Shown here in pieces: positions 17,715 to 27,500 of a stretch of 64,000 nt of DNA. The notes beneath the pieces were generated by a model. The model did not search any database, had not been told where the DNA came from, and saw nothing but the letters and a program-made list of their open reading frames with translations. A program made the position numbers and the translations under genes. Origin of the DNA: RUG100 sp034927505. GTDB taxonomy: Bacteria; Bacillota; Clostridia; Peptostreptococcales; Anaerovoracaceae. The first letter of the stretch is position 1, and every line of letters starts with the position of its first letter. The DNA lies in assembly GCA_034927505.1 (NCBI GenBank), contig JAYFPY010000024.1, positions 1 through 64,000 of the forward strand. Reading direction: 5' to 3'.

Positions 17715-17758
17715 GCAGAAAATGATTAAGCAGTTGCTTTTCTGCAGTGCTGCGTTGG

Positions 17759-17787
17759 TTGACAACAGCTGTCGGGTACAATAGAAT
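17759..17787 (+). promoter_or_regulatory. Sigma-A promoter of the NhaC gene
   Basis: TTGACA and TAGAAT with a 17-bp spacer. Between it and the start, GCCGGC repeats (17804-17809 and 17825-17830) could form a hairpin just before the ribosome site. Confidence 0.6.
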
Positions 17788-17844
17788 ATTATTTTGTGGC
17801 CGGCGATTTCAACAAATCTTTCCAGCCGGCATTTTGGAGGAGAA

Positions 17845-19158
17845 ATGAATAAATACAATTACAAAGCACTGCTGCCTATCGGCGTTTTTCTGGTCCTGTA
17901 TCTGGGACTGGGGATATTGTTTGAGTACGGGTTGAACATTGAGATGGGGTTTTACAATATACCGATCGTGGTCATATTCCTCATAGCGATCACCGTAGCG
18001 TGCTTTCAGAATCCCAAGCTGAAATTCGATGAAAAGCTGAGGCTGATGGGAGCCGGAGCCGGAGACAAACTGATCATGACTATGGTGCTCATTTTCATGG
18101 CTGCCGGCATATTCGTCGGAGTCGTTGGCAGAGGCAGCGCAGAAAGCGTGGCTTACTTTATGCTTTCAGTGATCCCTGCGGAGTATGCGGTCGCAGTACT
18201 GTTTATCGCCAGCTGTCTCATATCTCTGGCAATGGGGACGTCAGTCGGGACTATTACGCTGATAACGCCCATCGCAGTTGCGGTGGCTCAGTCATCCGGC
18301 TTTGGCGCACCGCTGTGCATAGCTTCTGTAATGGGAGGCGCCATGTTCGGAGACAACCTCTCATTTATTTCCGACACCACCATTGCTGCCTGCAACGGGC
18401 AGGGGGTCGCCATGAAAGCCAAGTTCAAAAAGAATTTCAAGATAGCTTTGCCGGCGGCCATTGTGGCGCTGATCATTATTATAGTCATGTCTTTGAATTC
18501 GGATGTGAGCGGAGTGGTGACCAAGGATTATGATCTGATACAGACCATACCGTATGTGCTGGTCCTGGTTGGAGGCATCATAGGATTCAATGTGTTCATC
18601 GTGCTGCTGATCGGTATTGTTTCCGGCTCGATCATTATGCTTGCCACAGGAGCCACTGCGGCGACAGATCTGCTGGCCAACATGGGCGACGGGGCTGCCG
18701 GGATGTTCGAGACTACCATGGTCGCCATACTGGTTTCGGCCATGGGAGCACTCATCAGAGAGTACGGCGGTTTCGACGCCATGCTCCATGTGATAAAGCG
18801 TATCTTCAAAGGAGAAAAGAACGGCCAGCTGGGCGTTGGCGTACTGGTTTCGGCCATGGATATAGCAACGGCAAACAATACTGTAGCCATCGTAATGGCG
18901 AACCCGATAGCGAAGGAAATGTCGGCCACATATAATATCACGCCGAGCAAGACGGCTTCTCTGCTGGACACATTTTCATGCATAGCTCAGGGCATCATAC
19001 CGTACGGCGCGCAGATGCTGGTGGCCATATCGGCCGCGGCGGAAATGGGCTGCGAAGTCTCGGCGTTCCAGATAATACCGAAACTGTTCTACCCGTTCAT
19101 GCTGCTCATCAGCTCGCTGATATTCATATACGTGCTGCCGGAGAGAAGAGCAAGATAA
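17845..19158 (+). CDS. NhaC-family Na+/H+ antiporter
   Basis: An integral membrane antiporter of 437 residues with about 11-12 hydrophobic segments. The block GGAMFGDNLSFISDTTIAA (about residues 154-172) is the hallmark of NhaC proteins, and a mirrored motif, SKTASLLDTFSCIAQGIIPYG, appears near 368-388. Members exchange Na+ for protons, and some exchange organic acids such as malate and lactate. The ATG at 17845 follows TTGGAGGAG; an upstream in-frame ATG at 17794 has no ribosome site. It is monocistronic with its own promoter. Confidence 0.88.
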   Translation: MNKYNYKALLPIGVFLVLYLGLGILFEYGLNIEMGFYNIPIVVIFLIAITVACFQNPKLKFDEKLRLMGAGAGDKLIMTMVLIFMAAGIFVGVVGRGSAESVAYFMLSVIPAEYAVAVLFIASCLISLAMGTSVGTITLITPIAVAVAQSSGFGAPLCIASVMGGAMFGDNLSFISDTTIAACNGQGVAMKAKFKKNFKIALPAAIVALIIIIVMSLNSDVSGVVTKDYDLIQTIPYVLVLVGGIIGFNVFIVLLIGIVSGSIIMLATGATAATDLLANMGDGAAGMFETTMVAILVSAMGALIREYGGFDAMLHVIKRIFKGEKNGQLGVGVLVSAMDIATANNTVAIVMANPIAKEMSATYNITPSKTASLLDTFSCIAQGIIPYGAQMLVAISAAAEMGCEVSAFQIIPKLFYPFMLLISSLIFIYVLPERRAR

Positions 19159-19180
19159 CCGCTGATTTTGCAAAAGTCCC

Positions 19181-19438
19181 TTGAAGGGGAGGAAAATATA
19201 TTACTATCGCAAGGGCTCCGGGCTGGAGATCGACTTTGTGATAAGGTATGACGGTGAAGCAGTTCTTGTTGAGGTGAAAGCATCTACGGGCAATGCAAAA
19301 AGCGTGAAGACTATTCTCAAACATCCTGAAAAATACCATGTTTACAACGCAATAAAACTTGGTGACTATAATGTCGGGAGAAACGAACAAGTACTTACAT
19401 TGCCATTGTACATGGCGTTTTTGCTGACCAAAATATAA
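19181..19438 (+). pseudogene. C-terminal fragment of a DUF4143 (AAA ATPase) protein
   Basis: An open stretch of about 85 codons encodes YYYRKGSGLEIDFVIRYDG and VLVEVKASTGNAKSVKTIL, the nuclease-like C-terminal DUF4143 domain (E-x-D...E-x-K) of the large family of AAA ATPases, normally about 400 residues. The ATPase half and the start are absent; the fragment begins right after the NhaC gene. It is best seen as a decayed remnant. Confidence 0.7.
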
Positions 19439-19457
19439 GAATCGCAGGTGAAATATA

Positions 19458-20117
19458 ATGCTGAAAACAGTAGTAATAAGCGCAACGAAAATTTCAATAG
19501 ATCCTGTGTCGGCGGCAGCGGAGGGATTCGATGATATACAGATCGTCCACCTGCTGGATGAAGGTATGTCGCTGATGTGCAGGGATGAAGGCCGTGTGTC
19601 CGAAAGGAATCTTGCAAGCCTGAGAAAGCTGATCCAAAGAGCTGAGGATCTGGATGCGGACGGCATACTGTTGTCATGCACGATCTTCTCGCCGTTCATC
19701 GATGAGATCGGCAAGTGGACTTCGGTCCCGGTGGTTGCGGCGGACATAGGCGTGTTCCAAAAGGCGGCTTCTCTCTATGATGAGATCGGGGCGGTTGTCT
19801 CTTTCGAACCGACAATGGAGACTGTCGAGCAGGTCGTGACGGACTGCCGGGAAAAGATAAATGAGAATTTCCATGCAGAGATCGGATTGGCCAAAGGTGC
19901 CTTTGATGCACTTGCGGAAGGAAGAAAAGATGAACACGACCGGCTGATTTTCGAGACCGGGAAAAAGATTGCCGCAGGCAGGGAAGCCATCGTGCTGTCC
20001 CAGATGTCGCACATGTCGGCGCTTTCCAGGTTCAAAGACTTCGGCATACCGGTGCTGACATCACCGTCGGTCAGCCTCGGGATACTGCGGGAGAGGATGG
20101 AAGCAAAAAAGAAATGA
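19458..20117 (+). CDS. Asp/Glu racemase-fold protein with one catalytic cysteine
   Basis: A 219-residue cytoplasmic protein of the aspartate/glutamate/hydantoin racemase superfamily. The first conserved cysteine is present (ILLSCTIFSPF, about residues 71-81), but the second, usually in a G-C-T/S motif, is replaced: the matching block reads VLSQMSHMSAL (about 181-191). Single-cysteine relatives include maleate isomerase/AroM-like and decarboxylase-type enzymes, so a true two-base racemase is unlikely. The start ATG is preceded by GCAGGTG. It is transcribed alone, and its terminator is shared with the convergent gene. Confidence 0.65.
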   Translation: MLKTVVISATKISIDPVSAAAEGFDDIQIVHLLDEGMSLMCRDEGRVSERNLASLRKLIQRAEDLDADGILLSCTIFSPFIDEIGKWTSVPVVAADIGVFQKAASLYDEIGAVVSFEPTMETVEQVVTDCREKINENFHAEIGLAKGAFDALAEGRKDEHDRLIFETGKKIAAGREAIVLSQMSHMSALSRFKDFGIPVLTSPSVSLGILRERMEAKKK

Positions 20118-20121
20118 AAAC

Positions 20122-20154
20122 AAAAATGCCGACAATGCAGCCGGCGTTTTTTTA
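20122..20154. terminator. Bidirectional terminator
   Basis: AAAAATGCCG pairs with CGGCGTTTTT across an 11-nt loop, giving a T7 run on the + strand. It lies between convergent genes and overlaps the last codon of the one on the - strand. Confidence 0.7.
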
Positions 20155-20631
20155 TTTGATCTTGCCGTCAGCCACAGCCTGCTCCATCCAAAGCTGCAGT
20201 GAGTCGATGGCCATAGCCATTTCTTTTAAGCGGTCCTGTATCTTGTGAAATTCGATGGCCTCTTCTTTTGATATGTTTTCATCTGAGGTGATCTCGATCA
20301 ATCTGTTTTTTTCAGCATCCAACGCATTCAGTGAAGCCAGCATCTCCAAAGTGATCCGTGAGAGGTTTTTGATCTGGATCTCCGGTATGTATTCTTGTCC
20401 TATTTTGCATTCGTTTGAGCAGTAGTAATTGCACAAATTGGATGCTTTATATGCTTTTGACATAGCATAGATGATATCCGGTGCCGCTTGTTTGGGATCA
20501 GATTCGATTTTTTCGATTTTTTCTGCCGACACAAATCCTGTTTTTTCAGAGGCGGCAGCCCTAGTAAGCCCCTCATTCTCCCGGCATATCTGATAGTAGT
20601 TCTTGTTTTCTTTTACTGATTTTCTTCCCAT
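20152..20631 (-). CDS. XRE-like helix-turn-helix protein
   Basis: A 159-residue protein with an N-terminal Cro/C1-type helix-turn-helix (residues about 10-60: YYQICRENEGLTRAAASEKT followed by a second helix and AAPDIIYAMSKAYKA), a short Cys-containing middle (CNYYCSNEC, 67-75) and a helical C-terminus. It is divergent from the small-peptide/DUF4230 operon, with CGGTAA and TTACCG arms in the shared intergenic region that may be its operator. Relatives are frequent in Clostridia, with no known target. Confidence 0.65.
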   Translation of the reverse strand: MGRKSVKENKNYYQICRENEGLTRAAASEKTGFVSAEKIEKIESDPKQAAPDIIYAMSKAYKASNLCNYYCSNECKIGQEYIPEIQIKNLSRITLEMLASLNALDAEKNRLIEITSDENISKEEAIEFHKIQDRLKEMAMAIDSLQLWMEQAVADGKIK

Positions 20632-20783
20632 AATAACCTGTACAAACCTTTCTGTATGTCTATTTCTCGGAAAACACGGTAATAGGGCCTTCTAATTAGC
20701 GGAGGTTACCGTTTATTGATCTGTAAATCCATTATACACTAAACACATCAAAAGAAGACAGGAAAAACAAAGGAGGAACAGCG

Positions 20784-20942
20784 ATGGATGTAGATAGCAG
20801 GATGATGACGATCCGGATTATAGAGAAAATCAGAGCCAATAAAAGAATGGCAGAACGTCTAGGGATCAAAGAGGTTTCCCATAGCAGAAGAAAAGAAGAT
20901 GGATCAAGCAACACAATTATGTGTGGGGAGGAACGAAAATGA
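20784..20942 (+). CDS. Small basic protein (52 residues), first gene of a DUF4230 operon
   Basis: The start ATG follows a strong AAGGAGGAACAGCG site. The product begins MDVDSRMMTIRIIEKIRAN and is rich in Arg/Lys, with no recognised family. Its stop overlaps the next start (ATGA at 20939-20942), so translation is probably coupled. Coding status rests on the ribosome site and the overlap; it is too short for firm statistics. Confidence 0.55.
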   Translation: MDVDSRMMTIRIIEKIRANKRMAERLGIKEVSHSRRKEDGSSNTIMCGEERK

Positions 20943-21532
20943 AGAAAATAATTAAGAACATAATAATGATAATAATAGCAGCCTTACTGGTCGTGGCAGC
21001 TGTCGCCGTATACAACTTCCTGAACAATGAGGGCGTCGAAGCGGGCAAAACCCTTAAAGGAGAATGTAATAATATCGGCGAGCTGACTACGCAGGAATAC
21101 AGCTGTACTCGTGTTGAATCATTTGAGGATTCGAGGGAAATCGCAGGTATGGAGATACCATTTACCGAAAGCTCATGCAGCTTTTCATATGATTCGGTCA
21201 CGAAAGCAGGGATCGATTTCAGCGACATCGATGTTGATGTAAGCGAACTGACAGATACAATAGAAATCAAGGTCCCAAAATCCAGGATAGTGAGCTGCGA
21301 TGTTGATTACGATTCACAGAAGATTTACAACGAAAAAGAAAGTATTTTCACACCGATAACTTTGAAAGATCAGAATGGCCTCATGAAGGACTACGAGAAG
21401 GCAGTAAAGAAAGAAGCTAAAGAGAGTGGCCTGTTAAAAAAAGCGGATAAAAATGCGAAAAAAGAGATAGAAAAAATGATCAGGGAAATACCAGAGATGG
21501 AAGACTATGAAGTTGAGTTCACTTCAGTGTAG
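20939..21532 (+). CDS. DUF4230-like secreted/membrane-anchored protein
   Basis: A 197-residue protein with a hydrophobic N-terminal segment (about residues 5-25: signal anchor) and an extracellular domain resembling DUF4230: an early ELTTQEYSCTRVE block near 44, a beta-rich middle and a C-terminal amphipathic helix with many Lys/Glu. The function of the family is unknown. The ATG at 20939 follows GGGGAGGAACG and overlaps the stop of the 52-residue gene. A 27-residue membrane peptide gene follows 14 bp downstream. Confidence 0.65.
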   Translation: MKKIIKNIIMIIIAALLVVAAVAVYNFLNNEGVEAGKTLKGECNNIGELTTQEYSCTRVESFEDSREIAGMEIPFTESSCSFSYDSVTKAGIDFSDIDVDVSELTDTIEIKVPKSRIVSCDVDYDSQKIYNEKESIFTPITLKDQNGLMKDYEKAVKKEAKESGLLKKADKNAKKEIEKMIREIPEMEDYEVEFTSV

Positions 21533-21546
21533 AAAGGAGCAGGGCA

Positions 21547-21630
21547 ATGATGATAATGATAAAAAGAATAATAGGAACAACAGTTGGCATCATAGCAGCA
21601 TTCTATTTTGTACTGCTGCTTACCAGATAA
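21547..21630 (+). CDS. 27-residue single-pass membrane peptide
   Basis: An ATG 12 nt after GGAG opens MMIMIKRIIGTTVGIIAAF and ends LLLTR, a near-perfect single transmembrane helix with a basic start. It closes the operon before a GCACCGGGCA/TGCCCGGTGC hairpin (21666-21713) and a terminator. Similar mini-proteins can be toxin-like or act as partners of membrane proteins; no evidence favours either. Confidence 0.45.
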   Translation: MMIMIKRIIGTTVGIIAAFYFVLLLTR

Positions 21631-21742
21631 TCAAGTAATATACCATAAATATCGATATAGTTTCAGCACCGGGCAAACCTCCTTTCTTAACAGCATCTCT
21701 CCCTGCCCGGTGCGCAGATAAAGGGAAGATACATTATAAAAT

Positions 21743-21769
21743 CGGCCTGAGAAATCGGGCCGGTTTTTA
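21743..21769 (+). terminator. Rho-independent terminator
   Basis: Stem CGGCCTGA/TCGGGCCG (one G-T pair), GAAA tetraloop, then GTTTTTATTTT. Ends the DUF4230 operon. Confidence 0.8.
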
Positions 21770-21861
21770 TTTTGCGGCCGCACATGGTACTGCCGGTACC
21801 GATGTGGTAGAATAAAGCTGCAAGGAAACATATGACAATGAACCGGTAAGGAGGTAAAAAA

Positions 21862-23709
21862 ATGCTTCTTGGATATGAACAAGGGATTCGATTCTCAAAG
21901 CTGTTCTGTGGTCTGCTGGATTACACCAATAAAAAATACAATATTGTTCCGGGACTGGTTTTTTCAAAGGGGATGCCGAAAGACATGGAACCGGTTGCGG
22001 ATGTAAAAGCATATCTGTGGGAAAACGACAGGATAATCGATGATTATGTGAAAGAAAATCCTTATGGATTGAATATAGCGGAGTGCGATGCTGTGCTGAA
22101 ATGGAAATATCATGATACCGCCAGGTTCTTCTATATAGAAGAGGACGACGGCTATTCGGTTTTTATGGATAATTACTATTTCTATTATGTCACAGGGCAT
22201 ACAAAAGAAATAAAAGAGATGCTGGCTGACAGCGGTGAATGTGCTCCTGTGGAAACGACTCTGCTGCCTTTTGAGGATGCGATCGTGTATGACTTGACGA
22301 TGGCCGGGTATGCAATATCTTCGGGGCCGAATATGACGGACAGTATGAAACGCACATATGAACGGGAAAAAGAAAACGATAATATAATCAAAGACGGAAA
22401 CACTTTCATAAGGAAAATGAAAGTGCCGGAAGGGGAACGGACTGAATGTGAGCCGGAGCCACTGCCCGGCAGCGATGACTTGCCTGAAATGACAGAGGCT
22501 GAAATGATGGAGGAGGCACAGCAGCGTAAGGAACTGGAGCTGATGATTCTTAAAGAGACAGAGCAGAAAATATCAGATCTTATGATCGGAAGAATATCAA
22601 AGAAAAGGCCTGTGTCGGACAGCCTTCATGACGTGCTGACGGGACGGACAAAAAAGCAGCTGATGATCATCATAAAAAGCTTAAGGATAAGCCATGTATC
22701 TACATGTAATAAAGCTCAGCTCGTAAAAATATTAGAGCAAGAGTTATTGGAGCAGGAGCTGATAACAAAGGCATTGTTTATATGTAAAGATGAGGAAATG
22801 GATTTTATCAACAAAGTTGTGGCGCAGGGCGATGGTGAGTTCGAGGCTGAAAATACATGGGGTGTTTTTGTAGCATACAGCAGTATAGATATTGCCTTTT
22901 ACGCTTATGAGAAAAACGGAAAAGTCTATTTCATGACTACTAATGAGTTCAGAGCGGCTTATAAGAAAATATGCACGAAGGAATTCCTGGAGCATCGTGA
23001 TTTCAGCAATTTGATACTGCATCATGCAGATGCCCTGGTGGGCATATATGGAGTCGCGAAAGTCGATGATCTGATCGATGATCTGAAAAAACACTATGAT
23101 ATTGTAGCAGAGAAGGACCGTGTCCTTGCAGCTCTTGAGGAACAGATGGATCTCGACCGGGGGATATATGAGATAATTGATGACTATATCGTGAACTTTG
23201 AAATCGCGGATGACCCTGACTGGTTTGAATATGTAAAAAGCCGCAACGAAACAGTTTTGCGAAAAGAGTATCCGCTGTCTACGTTGAAAAAATATTATAA
23301 CGAAGATTACTATGAAGAAACAGAAGAATTAAAGCTGCTGAAAGAATTCTTTTATGAGAATTGCGAAGAGATACATTTTAATGAGTTTATGATCGATTCG
23401 CTGGTGGCAGAAATCTACGATAGTCTTGTGTCTGGTGAAAGAATAGATGGTACAATCAGTATTTTGGAAGACAATTATGTGATATTCGAATTTGATAAAA
23501 TGGATGCGCTGCTCCAATTGATAATGGCTGCGAAGAATGCGGCCATTACGTGGGGCAACAACGGTTGGACGCCGAAGGATCTGCATGCGCATTTTAATAA
23601 AGAAAAAAGCGGACAGAAGAAAGCAAAAAAGAAGGTAGGAAGAAACGACCCCTGCCCATGCGGCAGCGGCAAGAAATACAAGTACTGCTGTATGCTGAAA
23701 AATAATTAG
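21862..23709 (+). CDS. SEC-C motif protein of unknown function
   Basis: A 615-residue cytoplasmic protein ending in a classical SEC-C zinc motif (GRNDPCPCGSGKKYKYCC, about residues 594-611), the metal-binding tail also seen on SecA. A SAP-like helical pair (LTGRTKKQLMIIIKSL and STCNKAQLVKIL, about 258-293) precedes two large acidic helical regions. There is no signal or membrane segment. Proteins with this layout are common in Clostridia and uncharacterised; nucleic-acid or ribosome association is a guess from the SAP-like part. The ATG follows TAAGGAGGT. Monocistronic. Confidence 0.7.
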   Translation: MLLGYEQGIRFSKLFCGLLDYTNKKYNIVPGLVFSKGMPKDMEPVADVKAYLWENDRIIDDYVKENPYGLNIAECDAVLKWKYHDTARFFYIEEDDGYSVFMDNYYFYYVTGHTKEIKEMLADSGECAPVETTLLPFEDAIVYDLTMAGYAISSGPNMTDSMKRTYEREKENDNIIKDGNTFIRKMKVPEGERTECEPEPLPGSDDLPEMTEAEMMEEAQQRKELELMILKETEQKISDLMIGRISKKRPVSDSLHDVLTGRTKKQLMIIIKSLRISHVSTCNKAQLVKILEQELLEQELITKALFICKDEEMDFINKVVAQGDGEFEAENTWGVFVAYSSIDIAFYAYEKNGKVYFMTTNEFRAAYKKICTKEFLEHRDFSNLILHHADALVGIYGVAKVDDLIDDLKKHYDIVAEKDRVLAALEEQMDLDRGIYEIIDDYIVNFEIADDPDWFEYVKSRNETVLRKEYPLSTLKKYYNEDYYEETEELKLLKEFFYENCEEIHFNEFMIDSLVAEIYDSLVSGERIDGTISILEDNYVIFEFDKMDALLQLIMAAKNAAITWGNNGWTPKDLHAHFNKEKSGQKKAKKKVGRNDPCPCGSGKKYKYCCMLKNN

Positions 23710-24532
23710 CGAGAATCGTGCCATGAGAACTACTGATCTGCAGGAAGCAAAAGGCGAATTGTCCCGAGACTCCCATGCCGGGCCAGGGCCGAAACTCATA
23801 AAATTATATTTTCAGGCCGGTTGATGAGTGTTTAAATATGGAATCATATAGATAATATTCGGAAGATCAAATAAGAATAATTGAGGGAAGACCCGATGGA
23901 GAGTATAACAGCTTTTCATCGGGTCTTGATTTACGCATACATTCTTAAAAATGCTGACGGCGTGTCATGTCGGTATGCCTGAAAACTCATCAAACAGACG
24001 TTTTCAGCCATCTGATGAGTGGCAAAATAAGGGAATGAGAGCAGAATCTTGTTGTAAAATAATATAATGTAAATAAATTACAAATTATAACTAGGAATTT
24101 ATAGCATTGAATATATATTATGGTTATATAGGACCATAAATCCTGTCAAATCGACTGAGGCGGGGTGCTTACAGGCAAACCCGTATCATCACACGGCAAA
24201 AAAAGCCCAGTTGATGAGTTTTGCGGCCCGGCCCGGACGGAAACCAAGTCGGCCCGACGGAAACCAACTCGGCTCGGACGGAAACCATTGCCCGGTATTG
24301 GAATCGGACACGAAGCAAAAAAGCCGGTAAAGCTTGAAATGGCAGGGAGCGGCAAAGGATGAAATGAATATTCAAGGAATAGGACAATGATATAAAAAAA
24401 TAAAAAAACATTGAATAACATGATGAACGGTAGTAACATTAAACAAGGATGTTTGAATAATAAAGAAAGAAGAAGTCAAGAGTCTATCTTGATTGCAGCT
24501 GATGTGATTTAAAATGTTTGGAGGGAATGTTG
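23710..24532. other. Long intergenic region upstream of the giant secreted protein
   Basis: No gene. It holds the left 385-bp repeat (23867-24251), then GC-rich short tandem repeats of a GGAAACCAACTCGG-type unit (about 24230-24297), then about 230 bp of AT-rich sequence before the GGAGGG ribosome site. TTGAAT-N17-TAACAT near 24410-24440 is only a weak promoter candidate. Another TTGATGAGTG copy lies just left of the repeat, at 23821. Confidence 0.6.
23867..24251 (+). repeat. Left copy of a 385-bp direct repeat flanking the giant gene
   Basis: It aligns end to end, without net gaps, with 30816-31200; I count about 13 mismatches. It starts with TCAAATAAGAATAATTG, carries a terminator-like hairpin (GACCCGATG/CATCGGGTC, followed by TTGATTT), then crossed inverted repeats (CTGAAAAC 23979-23986 with GTTTTCAG 24000-24007; ACTCATCA 23985-23992 with TGATGAGT 24013-24020) and a distal TTGATGAGTTTT (24211-24222) complementary to AAAACTCATCAA (23982-23993). 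Confidence 0.9.
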
Positions 24533-27500
24533 ATGAAGATGCAAAGAATAGGCATAGTAGCCCTTTGTTTTATTTTCTTATTTTCTACTGTCATGTTCAA
24601 TGGCGGGTATCTGGGAAAAGCCGATAATGCAAAAGCAGAAACGAAAACTGAAGTAAAGGCCGGGGCAGGCGCTTCCGGAGAATTTGTCAAAGGTGGAGAT
24701 GCAAACGGCCCTGACTATCTTTACTATGGAAATTATAAGGGGGAACCGATAAAGTGGCGTGTCCTGGATAATCAGATGAACGGCACATTCAAATCAAGTC
24801 AAGAAGGGCTGTTCCTCATGTCCGAATATGCTATGGGCAAGTCGATATTCAATTCAGATTCTGCCAACAGAAATTGGGCAGGCAGTCAACTGGAATCATA
24901 TATGGAAGGGTTATATGATAAAGGCAGCAAAGATGAAGAGGGCAATTATTTGCCTTTATTTTCCGAAACAGAAAAGGCAGAAATCCCTGCTGTTTCTAAA
25001 ACTGAAACCGGAATAGTAAATTTCAACACTTCAACTACTGAATACGTATGTGAACCGTCAGGGTTGTCGGAAAATCATCTTTTCACACTTTCTGCTCTGG
25101 AAGCGACGGATTCGGATTATGGATTCTCTTCTGGTGCGAATACGACAGATACGAAACGATGCCTGTACATAAGTGAAAAAGATAAAACAGGATGTTTCTG
25201 GCATACCAGATCATTAGTAAAGACAAATGATTCATTGAACTGGATGGCTGTGGCAGACGGTACAAATGGAAATATTACGAGAGGCGGAGCATCATGGGAG
25301 AGTGCATATGCCCGCCCGGCCATGAACGTTTCTACAAACAATGTATTAATGACTACTGCCGCCACAGCAGCAGACGGAGGCAAACAGGCGGGAGACTCTC
25401 TGAACAAGGTGAAAGATATCGAAACCGGTACAGCGAAAAAGCTGACACTGATCACAGATTCTCAAAAACTGAGCAGTGTAAAGATCACGGACGGTATGAT
25501 AGATGCTTCCGGAGCGGAAGATTCATACATGAAGGTTTCATATATTGGTGCGACTACCGGGAAAAATGAATATCTTTCTGCGGCAATATATGGAACAGAA
25601 GGGACCGACAATGGGAAGCTTCTTTATTACGGAAATATAAAAAATCTGTCGGACAGCAGCAGTTCAGAGGGAACTGCAAAGATAGATCTGCCCGCAGGAT
25701 TCGACAGTTCGAAAATGAAAGTGTCTGTTTTTACCGAATGTCTCAATGGAGACAAGCAGACCGATTATGCAGGCAAACCTGTGGAACTTAGCACAGAATC
25801 AGAGATAACTCTAAAGCAGGATTATGAAATCCAGGGACTTTCGGTAAATGTAGTCAATGTCAACAAAGTGCCTGCCGGAAAGACAATAGAGATCAGCGGA
25901 ATGGCTCTAAAAGAAGAATATAAAGAATCGAAAAAAATCGATCTGGAAGTAACGGGCAGAGACAACGGTGAGATTGTCCCTATAACAAGAGTCGTCGGCA
26001 AGAGCAATACATATCAGTTCACAATGCCTCTGTTCAATGTGAAAGTATATGCGGCGGCTGTAGAAAAGGGGACCAGAATGGTACGGGGCGATCTGGTCGA
26101 AGCAGACATGTCCAAATACGTTAAGAGCACAACGCTGAACACCACCCGGGTCCATACCGGAGACAAGGTGAAATATAAGATCAATATGAGCAATGCAAGA
26201 CATTATGCAGAGTCCGTATCTGTATATACTACAGACTTTGTTCTGGATCCCGGAGATGATCCGACAGGAGGAACGAGCATAAAGGAACAGGCAAATGTAT
26301 TTGATAAAAACACAACCAATAAATATACGTTCAAAGACAGCGACAATGGAGAAGTGGAATTCACAGTGCCTGACGGCAGCCGGGATATACTGATAGAGGC
26401 AAATATAAAAGATGTAGAGAAATACAAAGTGATCATCGCCGGTGATATCGATGATCTGGGAATAGAAAATGACGGCTTTGAAAAAAAATCCGGTATAATG
26501 GGCATTGGCGACAGATATGAAGCAAGCTATTATCCGGGCCAGAATGTTGTTCTGAATTTGAAATCTACAATGCCATATAAAGGATTTGATTTCGACGTCA
26601 TTGAACCGGGAGGAAATGCGCCGGCCCCGGCGCCGGAAGTGAATACAGCTGACATTAATGATCAGGGTCAGTTCAGTTCGAAATATGATTTTCAGCTTCC
26701 GGAATTTTCCATGGGTCAGAACAACGGGGGCACATATACTATAAAATTGAAATCAAAGGACCTGTTCCATAAGTACGATGTATCCTCGGCGACGCCTGAC
26801 GCATCATCCATCAGCGATGACGATCTGAGCAAGATCACTGTACAGGGTGAAAGACTGGGACAAATTTTTGGAGATGACGGACTGGACCTTCTGGAAGATG
26901 AAACGCAGAAAGGATCCATACAGAAGATAACATTCGGAACGTCGGAGGATCCGTCTAAAAACGAGGAAATAAAACTTGATGAGAACTCTATGCTTTCTTC
27001 GGATCATAAAACCATAACAGTGCCTCTGTCCAAAGAATTGATAAAAAAAATCAGAGAAGCGGACCGGTCGCACGAAGTGTCCGCGTATTATTTGACTGTA
27101 GGTACCGATGCTGTTGAAGTAGAGCTCCCCTATGATAAAAAAATGAGGAGTGAGGAGTTCGGTATTCTTGCCGTAATGACCAAAGACAAGACGCACAGCA
27201 TTTTCCTTGCCGATTCAGATGATCAAATAACCGAGGAAGCGACAGCATCCGGCAAGAAAGTCCTGTTCACGGCGCAGGGAAAAGTAAAATACGACAAGGC
27301 GACGAAACGGTACTATTTCAAGAAAGGGGAAAACATCATAGACGGTACTGTAACATGTATCAATACCGGTGACAATGAGATGTATTTCACGGAAGACAAT
27401 GGAACGGTCAAGCTGTCCGCAAGCAAGTGTGTACTATCCATTCCGGGGACCACTTTCTTCAAGAGACTTACGCCAAAAAACGATGTGATGCACATGGAGC

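Noticed and set aside
24160..24225. Possible c-di-GMP-type riboswitch around ACAGGCAAAC
   Set aside because: Only a few bases resemble the GEMM core; the GGGACGCAAAGCC part and the expected stems are missing.
24230..24297. CRISPR-like array in the GC-rich repeats
   Set aside because: Units are short, degenerate and contiguous, without unique spacers, and no cas gene lies nearby.
24165..24362. Peptide frame in the left 385-bp repeat beginning VLTGKPVSSHGKKSPVDEF, with a counterpart from 31114
   Set aside because: The shared part follows from the DNA repeat itself, the frame then runs through tandem repeats, and no family or convincing ribosome site supports it.
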